A stretch of DNA of 64,000 nucleotides from Gambelia wislizenii (lineage: Eukaryota > Chordata > Lepidosauria > Squamata > Crotaphytidae), in contig JAUMIR010000001.1 of assembly GCA_030847615.1 (NCBI GenBank), positions 181,679,001-181,743,000 of the forward strand, read 5' to 3'. Shown here piece after piece: positions 43,066-53,820 of this stretch. Within the stretch, counting starts at the first letter, position 1; each line of letters begins with the position of its first letter. Under the pieces are notes generated by a model. That model was not told where the DNA came from, ran no database searches, and saw nothing but the letters and a program-made list of their open reading frames with translations. Position numbers and translations under genes: made by a program.

Positions 43066-43983
43066 TGTTCCCCTAAGAGGTGGGGGTTTACTTTGAGACC
43101 CACCCATGATATCAAAGTCTAGATGGGGGAATTATTAGCTCAAACAGTATACCTGCAAGAGGAAGGTAACTGAGGGGATCTTTTATCCTATGTATACCAG
43201 TACTAACTGCAGAGAACTCCAGGTAAATTGAAATAAAGTGTTTTCATTGGAAACAACACAACATGTATTCACACACACAAAACACATGTTCCTAAGAACC
43301 ACACAATGCTATTGAGGACTGAGGTAGGAAGATTGGATAGAGGGAGAGAATCAGGGAAAATAGGTTGATAGTTACCAGTCTTGAAGAGCAAAGTACTCAG
43401 ACAGAAGTCTGCAGGTGGCACTGGAGGTTCCGATCCGGAAGCGTGCTGAGAAAGAGAGTGGCCAGGTGCATCCACAGTGGCACACATTTCTGTTGTTGGG
43501 AGACTAATATTTATACCCTGCTTCATATCCTGAAGGGGTACTCTGGCTAGGACAAAGCCTAGATGGGTTTCCCACCAGGTAAACAAAGGAAACCAAAACT
43601 CACATGATTGTGTTAATAGCTGGGAGATAGAAATTGGATGGGTTTATGATAACCTCACAATGCAGGACAGGAGAGGGTTCTGAAGTAAGATATCCTTGGG
43701 ACTGGGGTTGGAAAAGCCATCATTATTTAGGTTGGATGACTCATTGCTGAGGTGCCCAAGAAGGAATTGCCACATACCTCCTTAATGGCTTTGTTTACCA
43801 AGGGGCTTCCACAGAATCCTAATATGGGCTTGCTTTGCTAAAATATTTCTAGGACACATCCCAGATTCTGTGACCTCTACCTGATCTCTTTCTGGATCAC
43901 CCCGGTCAACTTGACTCCTAGAAGTGTCCAATATTTCCCATTATGAGATATTATAGGGAGGGGGGTAGTAGGGCATGTTAACA
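43066..43983 (-). mobile_element. Solo LTR copy 2, 918 bp, antisense
   Basis: On the plus strand it runs from TGTTCCCCTAAGAGGTGGGG to GGGCATGTTAACA. The reverse complement therefore starts TGTTAACATGCCC and aligns throughout with LTR copy 1. A TATA box (GGGTATAAATATTAG on the minus strand) lies at about 43503-43518. Flanks GATA (43062-43065) and GATG (43984-43987) could be a 4-bp duplication with one change. Uninterrupted, so it defines the full LTR. Confidence 0.82.
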
Positions 43984-43987
43984 GATG

Positions 43988-46889
43988 GCCCTGTTCTCTC
44001 TCCTGAGGACTCCCTCTTCCCAGGTAGCGAGAAAGATCCATTGTATCCTATGATCCCGGGGACATCATGGGCTATGGGAATGGACACAGGAAAAGGACAT
44101 TTTTCACACATTACAGCCTAACTACTACCTGAAATTTATTGTTAACTCAATAAATATATTGCCTGCCTTCCACTGCAGTAATCATGCTGGGCATATTGCT
44201 ATACTGTATATTCTTTCTTTTCCCCCCTTTTTCTTATTTTTTTTTCCAAAAAAAGCTTCTCTCCCCCACCCCCACTTTTCCATTGTATATACTGTACCTG
44301 AGCTAGCTGTCAGGGAGTCATTTTTTGACTCAAAAATTTCATCATATATTAAAAAGGTCAAGGAAACAGAAGATGGGCATCTGTAACAGAATTTGTAATA
44401 ATGTTTGTTTCTGTCTTCAGCTGAGTTAGGAACCTTCTTCAGAGCTTGGTTAGAAAAACTTCAGAGGGGGCAACAATTTCTTCCTTACAAGGCTTAGGAG
44501 AGAGCCAGTGTGCTTGTCCATCAGTTTTTAGAATTTTAACAATCCCCTCAGGGTTTTGCTTCCCACCCAGCCCAGTTGTTTGGTTTTTTGTGTTTTGTTA
44601 TTTGTGTGCACCAACAGGACTTGGACTAAAAGCAGACCTAATTTGAAATATGGCTTCTCACTCACTTTCTTCTCTCCCCTGTGCCCATCACAGTTTTCAC
44701 CTCTGTTTGACTTCTGCTGGTTGTGAAGGGGAAAATAAAACAAGTGAGTAACAAATAGAAATGAAAGAATATATGACATTTGGAACTCATTTCTTAAGCT
44801 GACATTTATGCCTTTGCTAGTAATGAATGAAACAAATGAGTCCCATTCATTTCACTTTTCCATTAGAGAGCCCACAGGGTTTTTCTTAATATCCTCTTTT
44901 AAGCCATGCTAACTTTACCAACACACATAACTGCTCATGTTACCACAGCTGATACATATCACCCACTCTATAATTGTGTATATTTTTAATGTACATGGGA
45001 GTTGGGTCACAATTAGGGATGGGTGAGAATTAATTTCATTTCTGTTATTTTTCAATCAGGGTCAATAAAAAAATGGAGTGTGCAGAGAAGCTGACAATGC
45101 CATAGGGATGGGTGACAATTTCATTTCACTTCCAAATTGATCGGGAGTTCAGATTATCTTAATATGGGGGGAAAGAAACTGACCAATTTTCCCACCATCA
45201 GATAGGTTTATGGCAGCTGTCCCCATAAGGAAATAGGCATTTTTAGTTCATCATCCAAAATATATCCTGTTGTTACCTACCCTGGCACCTCTAGCCGCAC
45301 ATCTATATTAATAATTGGCAATATTTAATAACTAGGTCAAATGTGGCCTTCCATGCAGTGCAGCCATTAAACCTGAAAAATTCCAACAAATTACAAGGAC
45401 TAGTGTTCAGACTCAGTCAGGTATGCACTTCAGGAGGGGCCACCCAAAATCCAAAGAAATGTTAATTCGCAAGGCAGCTGAAGGCACGTACACCTGGCTA
45501 ATCCTAAAGGTCAGCCAAGGTTGGGAGATGCAAACCTGTAAACAGCCCTCATTCCTTCACCCTTCCCAAACAAAGGAAGTTGCTTTCCCCCATTCAGTCA
45601 CAAGGTATCCACACAGTAAGATGCCATAACATATCTGGAGTGCCTTTGGCTCACCTTTGGCAACTCCAAGGAGCATTGTCTCCTACTACAGATTCCATTC
45701 CCTGAAGACAAATATTGACTATAAAAAACCCTTCAAAATTGTCTTCAGCATCTTCAGCTCCTCCTAATACATCCATGCTGCCGGTTTGCTGACTGATGCT
45801 CAGAACTCATTCTGAGACCCCGCTGTTGCAGGAACTTCTGCTCTACATGACAGGTGTCATATATCCCACAAACAACTCCCTTCTCTACTCCTCTATCCCA
45901 ATATTTCCCACTTTATTCGCTAGTCTTGTGTGAATGCTTGAAGCCTGAATGTGTGCATGAATGGTGAATGTTGTTATTGTTTTTCTCAAATAATGATCAA
46001 ATCATTGTACCATATAGCTGAGTGTCTCTTCCTGATCACTGGTATACAAAGGTCAAAAGAACTCCTGCTATCTGTTGCCCCATCTCGTAGAGCCAAGCCA
46101 GGTACACTAATTCCTCAAATTAATGTCAATATTTTGAGGGTCCTTAAGACCCCCTAGCACATAGGGTAACACTGTGCAGATACAAACTTTACACAACAAG
46201 ACTGTGTTCTGCTAATAAATGCAAATGGGTTAGAGATAGTCAGAGCTTGGGGAATTTTATTTTTAACTGCAGCTCAGTGAACCCCTCTTCTAGCATGGCT
46301 ACTGGGAACTTGTACTCCCCAAAATAACTTTTCATAGTTTGAAGAATGGGTGTCTGTTACTTTCTTCCCATTATCACTTTCTTTATTCATTTTACATGCC
46401 ATGGTGATATGATAAAAGCCTAATAATACTTTTGTACAGTTCCTTCAGCTAGAGAAGGACTTTCAAAATAACCAAAAGTGAAGCAGGTTTTGTGGACTCT
46501 TGTAACCACTGACTTTTGCGTCAGCATCAAACAAGAGTGCAAAGCTTGAAAGTAAGAAATAACTGGTTACATATATAAGCAATTCTGTTTTGCAATAGCT
46601 AAGTTAATAATTAAGACCACAATCAGTTACATTGCCAGTGAAAGTTAACAAAGGATAACGTCAACCCTTTTGTGGTATAATTGTAACTTTTTAGTTACTT
46701 TTATAGTTATGGGAATAGTCTCACTAAATGGTGGATAAGAATATCACATGTTTCAAGTGCTAGCTCATACTGTTGCCTCATTCTCTCTCTGAACATTGAG
46801 GTGATCATGAGCTGGACTGAAGGAGACTTTGTTTTGTAGCATAGGCCACTGGCCTGTGGAACTGAGATCTATTTTAAAGTAACAAGGAC
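43988..46889. other. No gene; one short direct repeat
   Basis: AGGGATGGGTGAGAATTAAT (45015) and AGGGATGGGTGACAATTTCA (45106) form a direct repeat of about 25 bp, possibly a worn transposon end. The rest shows no repeat family or coding region. Confidence 0.4.
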
Positions 46890-47090
46890 TGCTGCCCAAT
46901 GTTTGACATTGCTTTAACAGCTACGGGTCAATGCTATCGAATCCTGGGGTTTGTTGTTTGTTGGGGCACAGAGTTCTCTCTCACAGAGAAGACTAAATAT
47001 CTCACAAAACTAGAAACCCCAGAATTCCATAGCATTGAGGCATGAAAATTAAAGCGGTGTCAAACTGCATTAGTTTTGCAATGGGCCACA
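46890..47090. mobile_element. Inverted-repeat MITE
   Basis: Arms GCCCAATGTTTGACATTGCT / GTGTCAAACTGCATTAG and CAATGCTATCGAATCCTGGG / CCCCAGAATTCCATAGCATT. Third copy of the family at 2141-2345 and 3582-4474. Confidence 0.7.
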
Positions 47091-47200
47091 GCCTAAACTT
47101 ATATAATTAATTGCCTTTGAAAACTAGGGTAGATAGTTACCTTTTTATAGTTGTAACTATGGCAGTAAATGTTTTTCAAGGTCTTGGAGAAATACCAATA

Positions 47201-48038
47201 CAGTCATCCCTTCACATTTGCGGGGGTTAGGTTCCCCAGACCCCCGTGAATGCGAAAAATCCACAAATAACAACTGCCCCTCCCCCTCCCCCACCAAAGC
47301 AACCACGGGGCCTCCGGAGGCCCTGTAGTCACTTTCCCCTGCCTCCCCCTCCCTCCCCAGGCCCCATGATCGCCTCCCCGGCCCTCCCCACCCCATCCCC
47401 AGGCCTTAACGGGGGCCTCTGGAGCATCTCCGGAGGTCCCGTGAAGGCCTCCCCGGCCCTCCCAACTCCCTGCCCAGGCCTTCACAGGGTCTCCAGAGCA
47501 TCTCCAGAGGTCCTGTGAAGGCCCCCCAGCCCTCCCCACCCCCTCCCCAGGCCTTCATGAGGCCTCCGGAGCATCTCCGGAGGCCCCATGATCACCTCCC
47601 CGGCCGTCCCCACTCCCTCCCCAGGCCTTCATTTGGCCTCCGGAGCATCTCCGGAGGCCCCATGATCGCCTCCCCGGCCCTCCCCACTCCCTCCCCAGGC
47701 CTTCATGGGGCCTCCGGAGCGTCTCCGGAGGCCCCATGATCGCCTCCCCGGCCCTCCCCACTCCCTCCCCAGGCCTTCATGGGGCCTCCGGAGCATCTCT
47801 GGAGGCCCTGTGAAGGCCTCCCCGGCCCTCCCCACTTCCTCCCCAGGCCTTCATGGGGCCTCCAGAGCATCTCCGAGGGCCCGTGAAGGCCTCCCTGCCC
47901 CTCCCCCCTCCTGCCCAAGGCCTTAACGGGGCCTGCAGAGGCCCCATGTTGTGGCTTTTGGGAGGGCGGGGGCCCTCCCAAAATCCACAAATATCCAAAA
48001 CCGCAAATGCCAAGTTCGCGAATGTGGAGGGGCAACTG
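47201..48038. mobile_element. pogo/Tigger-like MITE carrying a minisatellite
   Basis: Ends CAGTCATCCCTTCACATTTG and TGGAGGGGCAACTG form inverted repeats flanked by TA (47199-47200 and 48039-48040). Next to them lie the paired sub-terminal blocks ATGCGAAAAATCCAC and ATCCACAAATATCCAAAACC. The interior is a GC-rich tandem array instead of the usual spacer. Length 838 bp against about 230 bp for the copies at 7167 and 24707. Confidence 0.85.
47330..47945. repeat. 74-bp GC-rich minisatellite, about 8 units
   Basis: AGGCCTT marks successive units at 47401, 47476, 47549, 47623, 47697, 47771, 47845 and 47918, spacing 73-75 bp. Each unit holds the dyad CCTCCGGAGCATCTCCGGAG. The open frames seen here (Gly/Arg/Trp-rich on the minus strand) are by-products of the repeat: 74 is not a multiple of 3, so the frame rotates from unit to unit. 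Confidence 0.92.
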
Positions 48039-48040
48039 TA

Positions 48041-49423
48041 CATGCTTTTTAAAAGTAAGCTTCCAGGTTTGACATGGCAGATATACACATTACAAGAACA
48101 TGGGAGTGCACCAAAACGAAAACCAACCAAACCAACCAACAAAACAACAACAACAACAACAAAAACCCTGTTAAAATCCCCTTTCCTCATTTGTTTCTTC
48201 CCCATCTTCCTTATCCATTGTCACCTTATTATGGTATACATTCAGGTAGTGATGTGGAGGGAGAATGAGGACATTTATCACAAGGTAATCAGGGAACCAG
48301 AGAAGTTGGACTTGATATTACAGAAAGGTAGAAGAGGAAGTTGATAGGACTGCCATTTTCAGCAAAGATTCTCATGCAGCTCTCCCCCAAGTAACAGATT
48401 TTGCTGAAATTTTCTCTGACAGAGAAGAAAATAGAGAGCTCTGCTCTTCTGACCTCTGATAGGATATCAAGAATCTCCAATAGTACTGGCAGCTGTAGCT
48501 ACCTGCAGATTGTGGATTATAATCCACAATTCCCAACATAAGGACAATGCTCCATAAAAATTGCTATGGCTTTTGAGGGCTCAGCCCAGGCCTCCTAAGT
48601 GTTATTTATCTAGCATCTTATAGTGGTTTTTAGTCTCTGTTTGTTTAAAATGGTGTTATATAGTAAAGGATTAAGAAACAGATTTCTCCATTAAAAATGT
48701 TGCAGAGTAATACTTGTTGACTGGGTTTGATAAAGTCAACATTTCTCTCTGAGCAAGACTAATGTTTAAAATATGTTGGGTTTGGGACCAGGATTAAGTC
48801 TTTTTTTTTTTTTTTTTTTTTTTTTTACAGTTAGTTTTAATCTTTAAAATGGGCTTCAGGGCAACCCTTTCTCACCTCAAAAAAGCTACAAGAAAAGATG
48901 AGAAGTGGGACAGGGGGAAAGTGAGTGGAGAGCAGAGCAGAAATCTATACTTTCATTAGAAATTGCACATTCTCTCTTTCTGGACACTGACATTTGGAGT
49001 AAACCATACAAAAAGTCCATATTGATTTCTTTCACTTATCTATAATTGTTCTTTTCCGCCAATATAATTCTGTGCTCTGGGTCTTAGCTATCAGGCCATT
49101 GAGCAAAGCTGATTTTTCTTCCAGATTTGCTCTGAAATAACTTTTCCCACCCACCACCTATGATTCTGGCAGTTAGCAGCATAAAAATAGTAACAAACTG
49201 TTGACCTCAGAATCATTCAAACTTAGATCCATAACAAGAAATCAATCTAGGTTATCAGGGTCATCAGGGTAGTATAAAGTTAGCTGTCACCAAAGAGGCA
49301 AAGGGAAGATAACAGCAGTAAAACTACCCAGACATTACTTTTCTGTAATGAGCAAACTTTACTGGCCCTTTAACAGTTCCAGAGCCTGAGCCATCTATGA
49401 ATCCAATGAGACATGGACTAGCA
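48041..49423. other. No gene; homopolymer
   Basis: T run of about 26 at 48801-48826 and an (AAC)n run near 48141-48162. No recognisable family. Confidence 0.45.
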
Positions 49424-49466
<43 letters not shown>

Positions 49467-49790
49467 TTTATATCTCACCCCTCTATGAAATGCAATCGGG
49501 GCGGCTTAAAATACAATTAAATAATTCAGGAATGAAAACATACTTTAAAAAATACAAAAAATAAAAATAAACAACAGACAGTGGCCGTAGCGAGGTCGGG
49601 ACAAGCTAGTTTTTCTTTTCTTTTCTTTTCTTTTCTTTTCTTTTTTCTTTCTTTTCTTTTCTTTTGTCTTTTTTTTTTTTTTTTTTTGATAGCTGGGTTT
49701 CTATTCAGGAAAGGCCTGCCAGAAGAAATCCAACTTAAGAGCTTTTTAAAAGCTATTTAGGGTGGTGATATGACGGATCTCATCCGTCAT
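49424..49790 (-). mobile_element. L2 LINE 3' fragment, antisense
   Basis: (AAT)n at 49424-49466, then CTCACCCCTCTATGAAATGC, AATCGGGGCGGC and AGGTCGGGACAAGCTAG as in 3666-3930. It continues with TTCAGGAAAGGCCTGCCAGA and stops at GACGGATCTCATCCGTCA. Closest to the copy at 3666-4352. An expanded TTTTC tract is inside. Confidence 0.85.
49608..49687. repeat. (TTTTC)n expansion inside L2
   Basis: Pyrimidine tract of TTTTC units, then about 19 T. The sister copy has only TTTCCTTTTTTG at the same place (about 3902-3913), so the tract grew after insertion. Confidence 0.8.
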
Positions 49791-49947
49791 AGCTAATTTA
49801 TTCCTAAAGTCATGGGTGGAGACATGTCACTGATATCATAGCTATTAAGCAATCCCAACAGACCCTGAAGTGATGTGGCTGCACCTAACATATTCAGTCA
49901 CAAATGGAACTTAATGACTTCCTGTTGAGAATGTAATAATGGGACAT

Positions 49948-50291
49948 CAGTGGTTTCACTAGGGGGTGCAGACCACATCGGGTGACACCATCAGAGAGGG
50001 TGACACAAAAATGACTGTCCATAAAATTTTTGTACAGTGTTTCAGCACACATTTATTATTATTTTTAATAAAAGTATTCCTTGCACTATATCCAGCCAGG
50101 TGAACCTTCCTTCTTGTTCCTCTCCTGCATGTAGGTGTTCAGTGACCCTCAAAGTCATGTGTAGATTGCCTAGATTTCTGGGATTACAAAGGATTCTGTA
50201 TGGTCTGGTCTGGTCTGGTCTGGGAGGAGGTCCATAGGGGTGACACCATAAGTTACCACACGGGGTGACACCAACCCTAGTGATGCCACTA
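49948..50291. mobile_element. hAT MITE with exact 8-bp target-site duplication
   Basis: TGGGACAT flanks both sides (49940-49947 and 50292-50299). Ends CAGTGGTTTCACTAGGGGGT and ACCCTAGTGATGCCACTA are inverted repeats, followed inward by GGGTGACACCAT on both arms. A TGGTC pentanucleotide run lies at about 50198-50221. No ORF. The 8-bp duplication and CAGTGG..CACTAGGG ends place it in hAT. Confidence 0.93.
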
Positions 50292-50326
50292 TGGGACATG
50301 GATGCTGCTTATTAAGTTTTTGCATA

Positions 50327-50478
50327 TCATAGAATCGTAGAGTTGGAAGAGACCACAAGGGCCATCTAGTCCAACCTTGCAGGAATACACAATCAAAGCA
50401 CTCCTGACAGATGGCCATCAAACCTTTGTTTAAAAACCTCCAAAGAAGGAGACTCAACCACACTCCAAGGCAAGAAAT
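50327..50478 (-). mobile_element. CR1 LINE 3' end, antisense
   Basis: TCATAGAATCGTAGAGTTGG, GGCCATCTAGTCCAACC and AACCTCCAAAGAAGGAGACT: reverse complement of the CR1 terminus. Confidence 0.9.
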
Positions 50479-52031
50479 ATTTGTAGGCAATAATTCTAAA
50501 GTTCTGAGGTTCAACATTAAAAAGAGTGTATTGGCCTGCAATGCACCTGTTAGCTGAATAATTGCTAGAGAGAAAGAATTTCAAGAGGTTTTGCTTGTCA
50601 TATCATCCACCATGAATGAGAAAAGCTGCACATGCCAGTATTCTTTCTTCCACCTCATTGTAAAAGACAAAGATAGCTGCATTCCTAGATAGTCACCGTG
50701 TTTCTCTCAGTCTTTATTTTGTATAACCAGGAATAGCCTACTTTTAAAAATAGTAGCACACCAGAGGGCTCAAAATATGGTGATGGATGTCAGAGATATG
50801 CCTTGGGTTCACTCTCACATTGAACTAGGATCCTATAAGTGTTCTGTTCAAACACTCAAAACCTCTTTTTCTTTTGTTTTCTTTTTGTTTCTTTTGGGGG
50901 TATTTCAAAGCATGCCCAACGGGCCCAATTATTTACCCTCCCTGCTACTCTTGCCATTGGCTCCAAAGACAATAAAGGCACTTTGAGGACTTGGATGGGG
51001 TTGTTTAGGCTAGGGAGACAGATCCCTTGAAGAGGCCTGCTGGGTTTAACCAATGTAATGATCCTGATATCACTTCCCCTTCCCCGCTGGAGATCATGAA
51101 AGCTGAATGATAACCTGCGTGAGACCCAGCACTGTAGTTCAATCCTTATTATCCCTGAAAACACATCCCTGTATTGGCAGTGCCTTCAGTCTAAAAACTT
51201 TTCAGAGAAGGAGAAATAAGACTTGGCAGGCTTCCCCCTTTTCAGAGGCAGAAGTCTTGTCTTAGACGACCCCTTGAGTTCTTTGCTTTTGGAGGGAGAG
51301 CATAGTACTAGGACCAAGAAAATGGGAGCAGAATTAAAGAGCTTCTGGCTGCTTTGGCTTGGAAGAGTTCAAGCAAGGCATATCCCTGGGAATGTAACTT
51401 GTTATTGCTCTCACTGTAGTCAAAACTGGCCATCTTGGCACACAGCAGCACCTTGAGGATTCTCTGCGCCACCCCCAAAAGATCTCATATCCAGTGTGAC
51501 TAAGATGTCATCCCCCACCCCAACATGGCTTCTGCAATTTTCACATAATATATTTTGCATAAAATGCCTGTCTCTGTGCAAGAAGAGAATTATTTTTCCC
51601 CTTCTGTAGAATTCGGCACATGCACAGAGCAAGGATAACAGGACAGACTGATTGATCAGAAATGCACAAATGACCACTGCTACTTCTTTTATGAGAAGGC
51701 AACAGTTATTATATTTCCCAGTCTTACACAATTTACAGAAATGCACAAAAGCCATGTGTAAAAAACATGCAAATTTATTTTACAGCCATGCCACCCACCC
51801 ATGAAGATGGTATCATTAAATACAGGCTCACATGAAGGGAACTTTTTCAGTTCTGCTGTTTACCATAAAATACATGAGTAAATTCAGGATTCCTTAGTGC
51901 TCATATGGCAACACCAGCACTTAAGGCAAATCTAGAAAGACTAGAGGTGTGATGCGTAACAAGATTCTTCTTTCTAAGAAAGGTTTAGAAGTGCAGCTGT
52001 GGAGCGGTGAAGCAAAATATATTCAAACCAT
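50479..52031. other. No feature seen
   Basis: No recognisable repeat or gene over about 1.5 kb. Confidence 0.45.
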
Positions 52032-52540
52032 GGCCTTGGCTACATTGGCTGAACACCCCAGCTTGTCCCCCTTCCAGAGCCCTGCAGTCCAGATAATGTA
52101 GGGTATTTCCCTGATCTGCCCCCTGGGCAGTCCAAATAACCCCTGGGGAAGATACAGGGCTGGAACAAGGGCAAGCCGGGATAGGGCCCTTTGCTGCGAT
52201 ATAAGATAATACCCAGTTTACTCCATTTCCTCGGGATCAGGCCCCACAGGTCCACTCCTCATTGGTGCTGCCAGCTCCCTGGCTCTTCCAGAAGCCTGGC
52301 AGGAGTCCTGCAGCATGTGACCGAAGCTGGTCCCATGGAGGGGGCCTGCAGTCACATATTGCAGGACCTCTCCATGGCTTCTGTGTTAGCAAGAAAATGG
52401 CAGCAGTAGCAGCTTCAGTGACGGACCAGCATCCTGTTTGGACTCTGGCCCATCTTCTGCAGATATTGAGGGGGGGCACCTCCACACCCAGGATACACCA
52501 GTGGGGAACTGGCACATCCTGGCTGGTGTAGAGAAGACCC
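52032..52540. mobile_element. hAT-like non-autonomous element
   Basis: Left end GGCCTTGGCTACATTGGC, right end GGTGTAGAGAAGACCC. Internal GAGCCCTGCAGTCCAGATAA and AGGAGTCCTGCAGCATGTGA, and a palindrome around the CATGGAGGGGGCC centre, match 15693-16115. Confidence 0.7.
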
Positions 52541-53478
52541 AAAGATTCTCTAGGAAAATGTTTGACTTGAGTAGGGGGTAAGTGCCAATGTGATTTCTAT
52601 TTTTTTTTTGTGGGGGGGGGCAGGGGAACTTTCCAAAATGCACACATTATTCATCTATTCAACGGGAAGAATGTGAGAGTTTTCAAAAGACATAGGAGAA
52701 GGTAAAACTGAGAGATTCATCCATCCAGGCAAAGGATTTTCTGTGACTGAATTTGGTTCTGAATCCCTATGTAGAACCACCAATTTTGTGGCACTTCTTT
52801 TTTCTCTCTCAGGCTATTTATCAGCCATGTGGGAAGAGAGAAAACATGGTCCTCCCTGTTCTGAGAATAAGGGTGCCAACTGAATTTTGTCTAGTTCATT
52901 TTTTTAACTATAAAACCAAAATTTGCAAAGTTCTTCATCAATTTAATGGAATGAACTTGAGTGGGAGGTAAAACTGAATAAAGGTGAAAATAAAACTGAG
53001 AAATGTCTCCATCACTACCATGATTAGCAAGAGACCTATGACTAAGTCCTATGAAGTAGCCTGCTGTGCCCCAGAGATTGCAAATGAAGTGGTAATTCTC
53101 GGGTGGGAGGAAAGGTCTTATGGCTGAACTGGGTCCACTTCCTACCTGCAGTCTTGCTCTTGGCCATGCTGACTGGAGGGGTCTGGAAACTCTAGTCCAA
53201 ACTGTTCCAACCTTTGGCACAAAGGGGGAGGGAGTCACATACACCCACCTAGTATTCCAGGCCTTCAGCTTATTTGGGGGATGCTGGAAAGGTTAGACAG
53301 TATGCTATGTTACATGTAATGAGCTCATTAATTAAAGCTCATTAGCTGAAGCTCTCCTCACCTATCCATCAGGGCGTCCCTGACCTGCATGAATTATGAA
53401 AAAAGTTTTCATGCAGACTTTGACACCTTAATCTCAGAGTTGCTGTAATGCAGCTTCTTTCTTTTAACGAATAAAAAA

Positions 53479-53509
<31 letters not shown>

Positions 53510-53820
53510 CTCCTCCTCCTCCTTCGGGCAATAGAAATGAAAGCCGAGGCAGAATGTGTAATTCAGAATTAAACTCAGGATGATATGCCTGTAAAATCTC
53601 TTTCTTTATTAGAATAGGAAATTGCTAACTGAGCCCCCACCAGACGTTTTGGTTAATTAAAGAACACATAGAACCTGTAGCTCATTTTAGTACAATGCAA
53701 TTTGCTGCAATGCTTAAAACATATTAAAACAAACAGCTATTTAGGAGGAAGAAGCCATTGAGAGCAGAACACAAAGGACACTGGATTCACAGTATTAAGT
53801 TGAACAATGGGAAATTATCA
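52541..53820. other. Unannotated; 53280-53760 a candidate conserved non-coding element
   Basis: No repeat family is visible. From 53310 the sequence reads ATGAGCTCATTAATTAAAGC and CTCATTAGCTGAAG, and later TTTGGTTAATTAAAGAAC and AATTTGCTGCAATG. This dense ATTA texture, free of repeat marks, is broken only by a (TCC)n tract at 53480-53523. Suggestive of regulatory conservation, but unproven. Confidence 0.4.

Noticed and set aside
43066..43983. Host gene promoter (TATA box plus AATAAA)
   Set aside because: The same box and signal recur at fixed positions in three copies with TGTTA..TAACA ends, so they are LTR signals.
47204..48035. Several overlapping Gly/Arg/Trp-rich open frames of 68-111 codons
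   Set aside because: They are frame-rotated readings of a 74-bp GC-rich minisatellite; their starts are spaced by exactly 74 bp.
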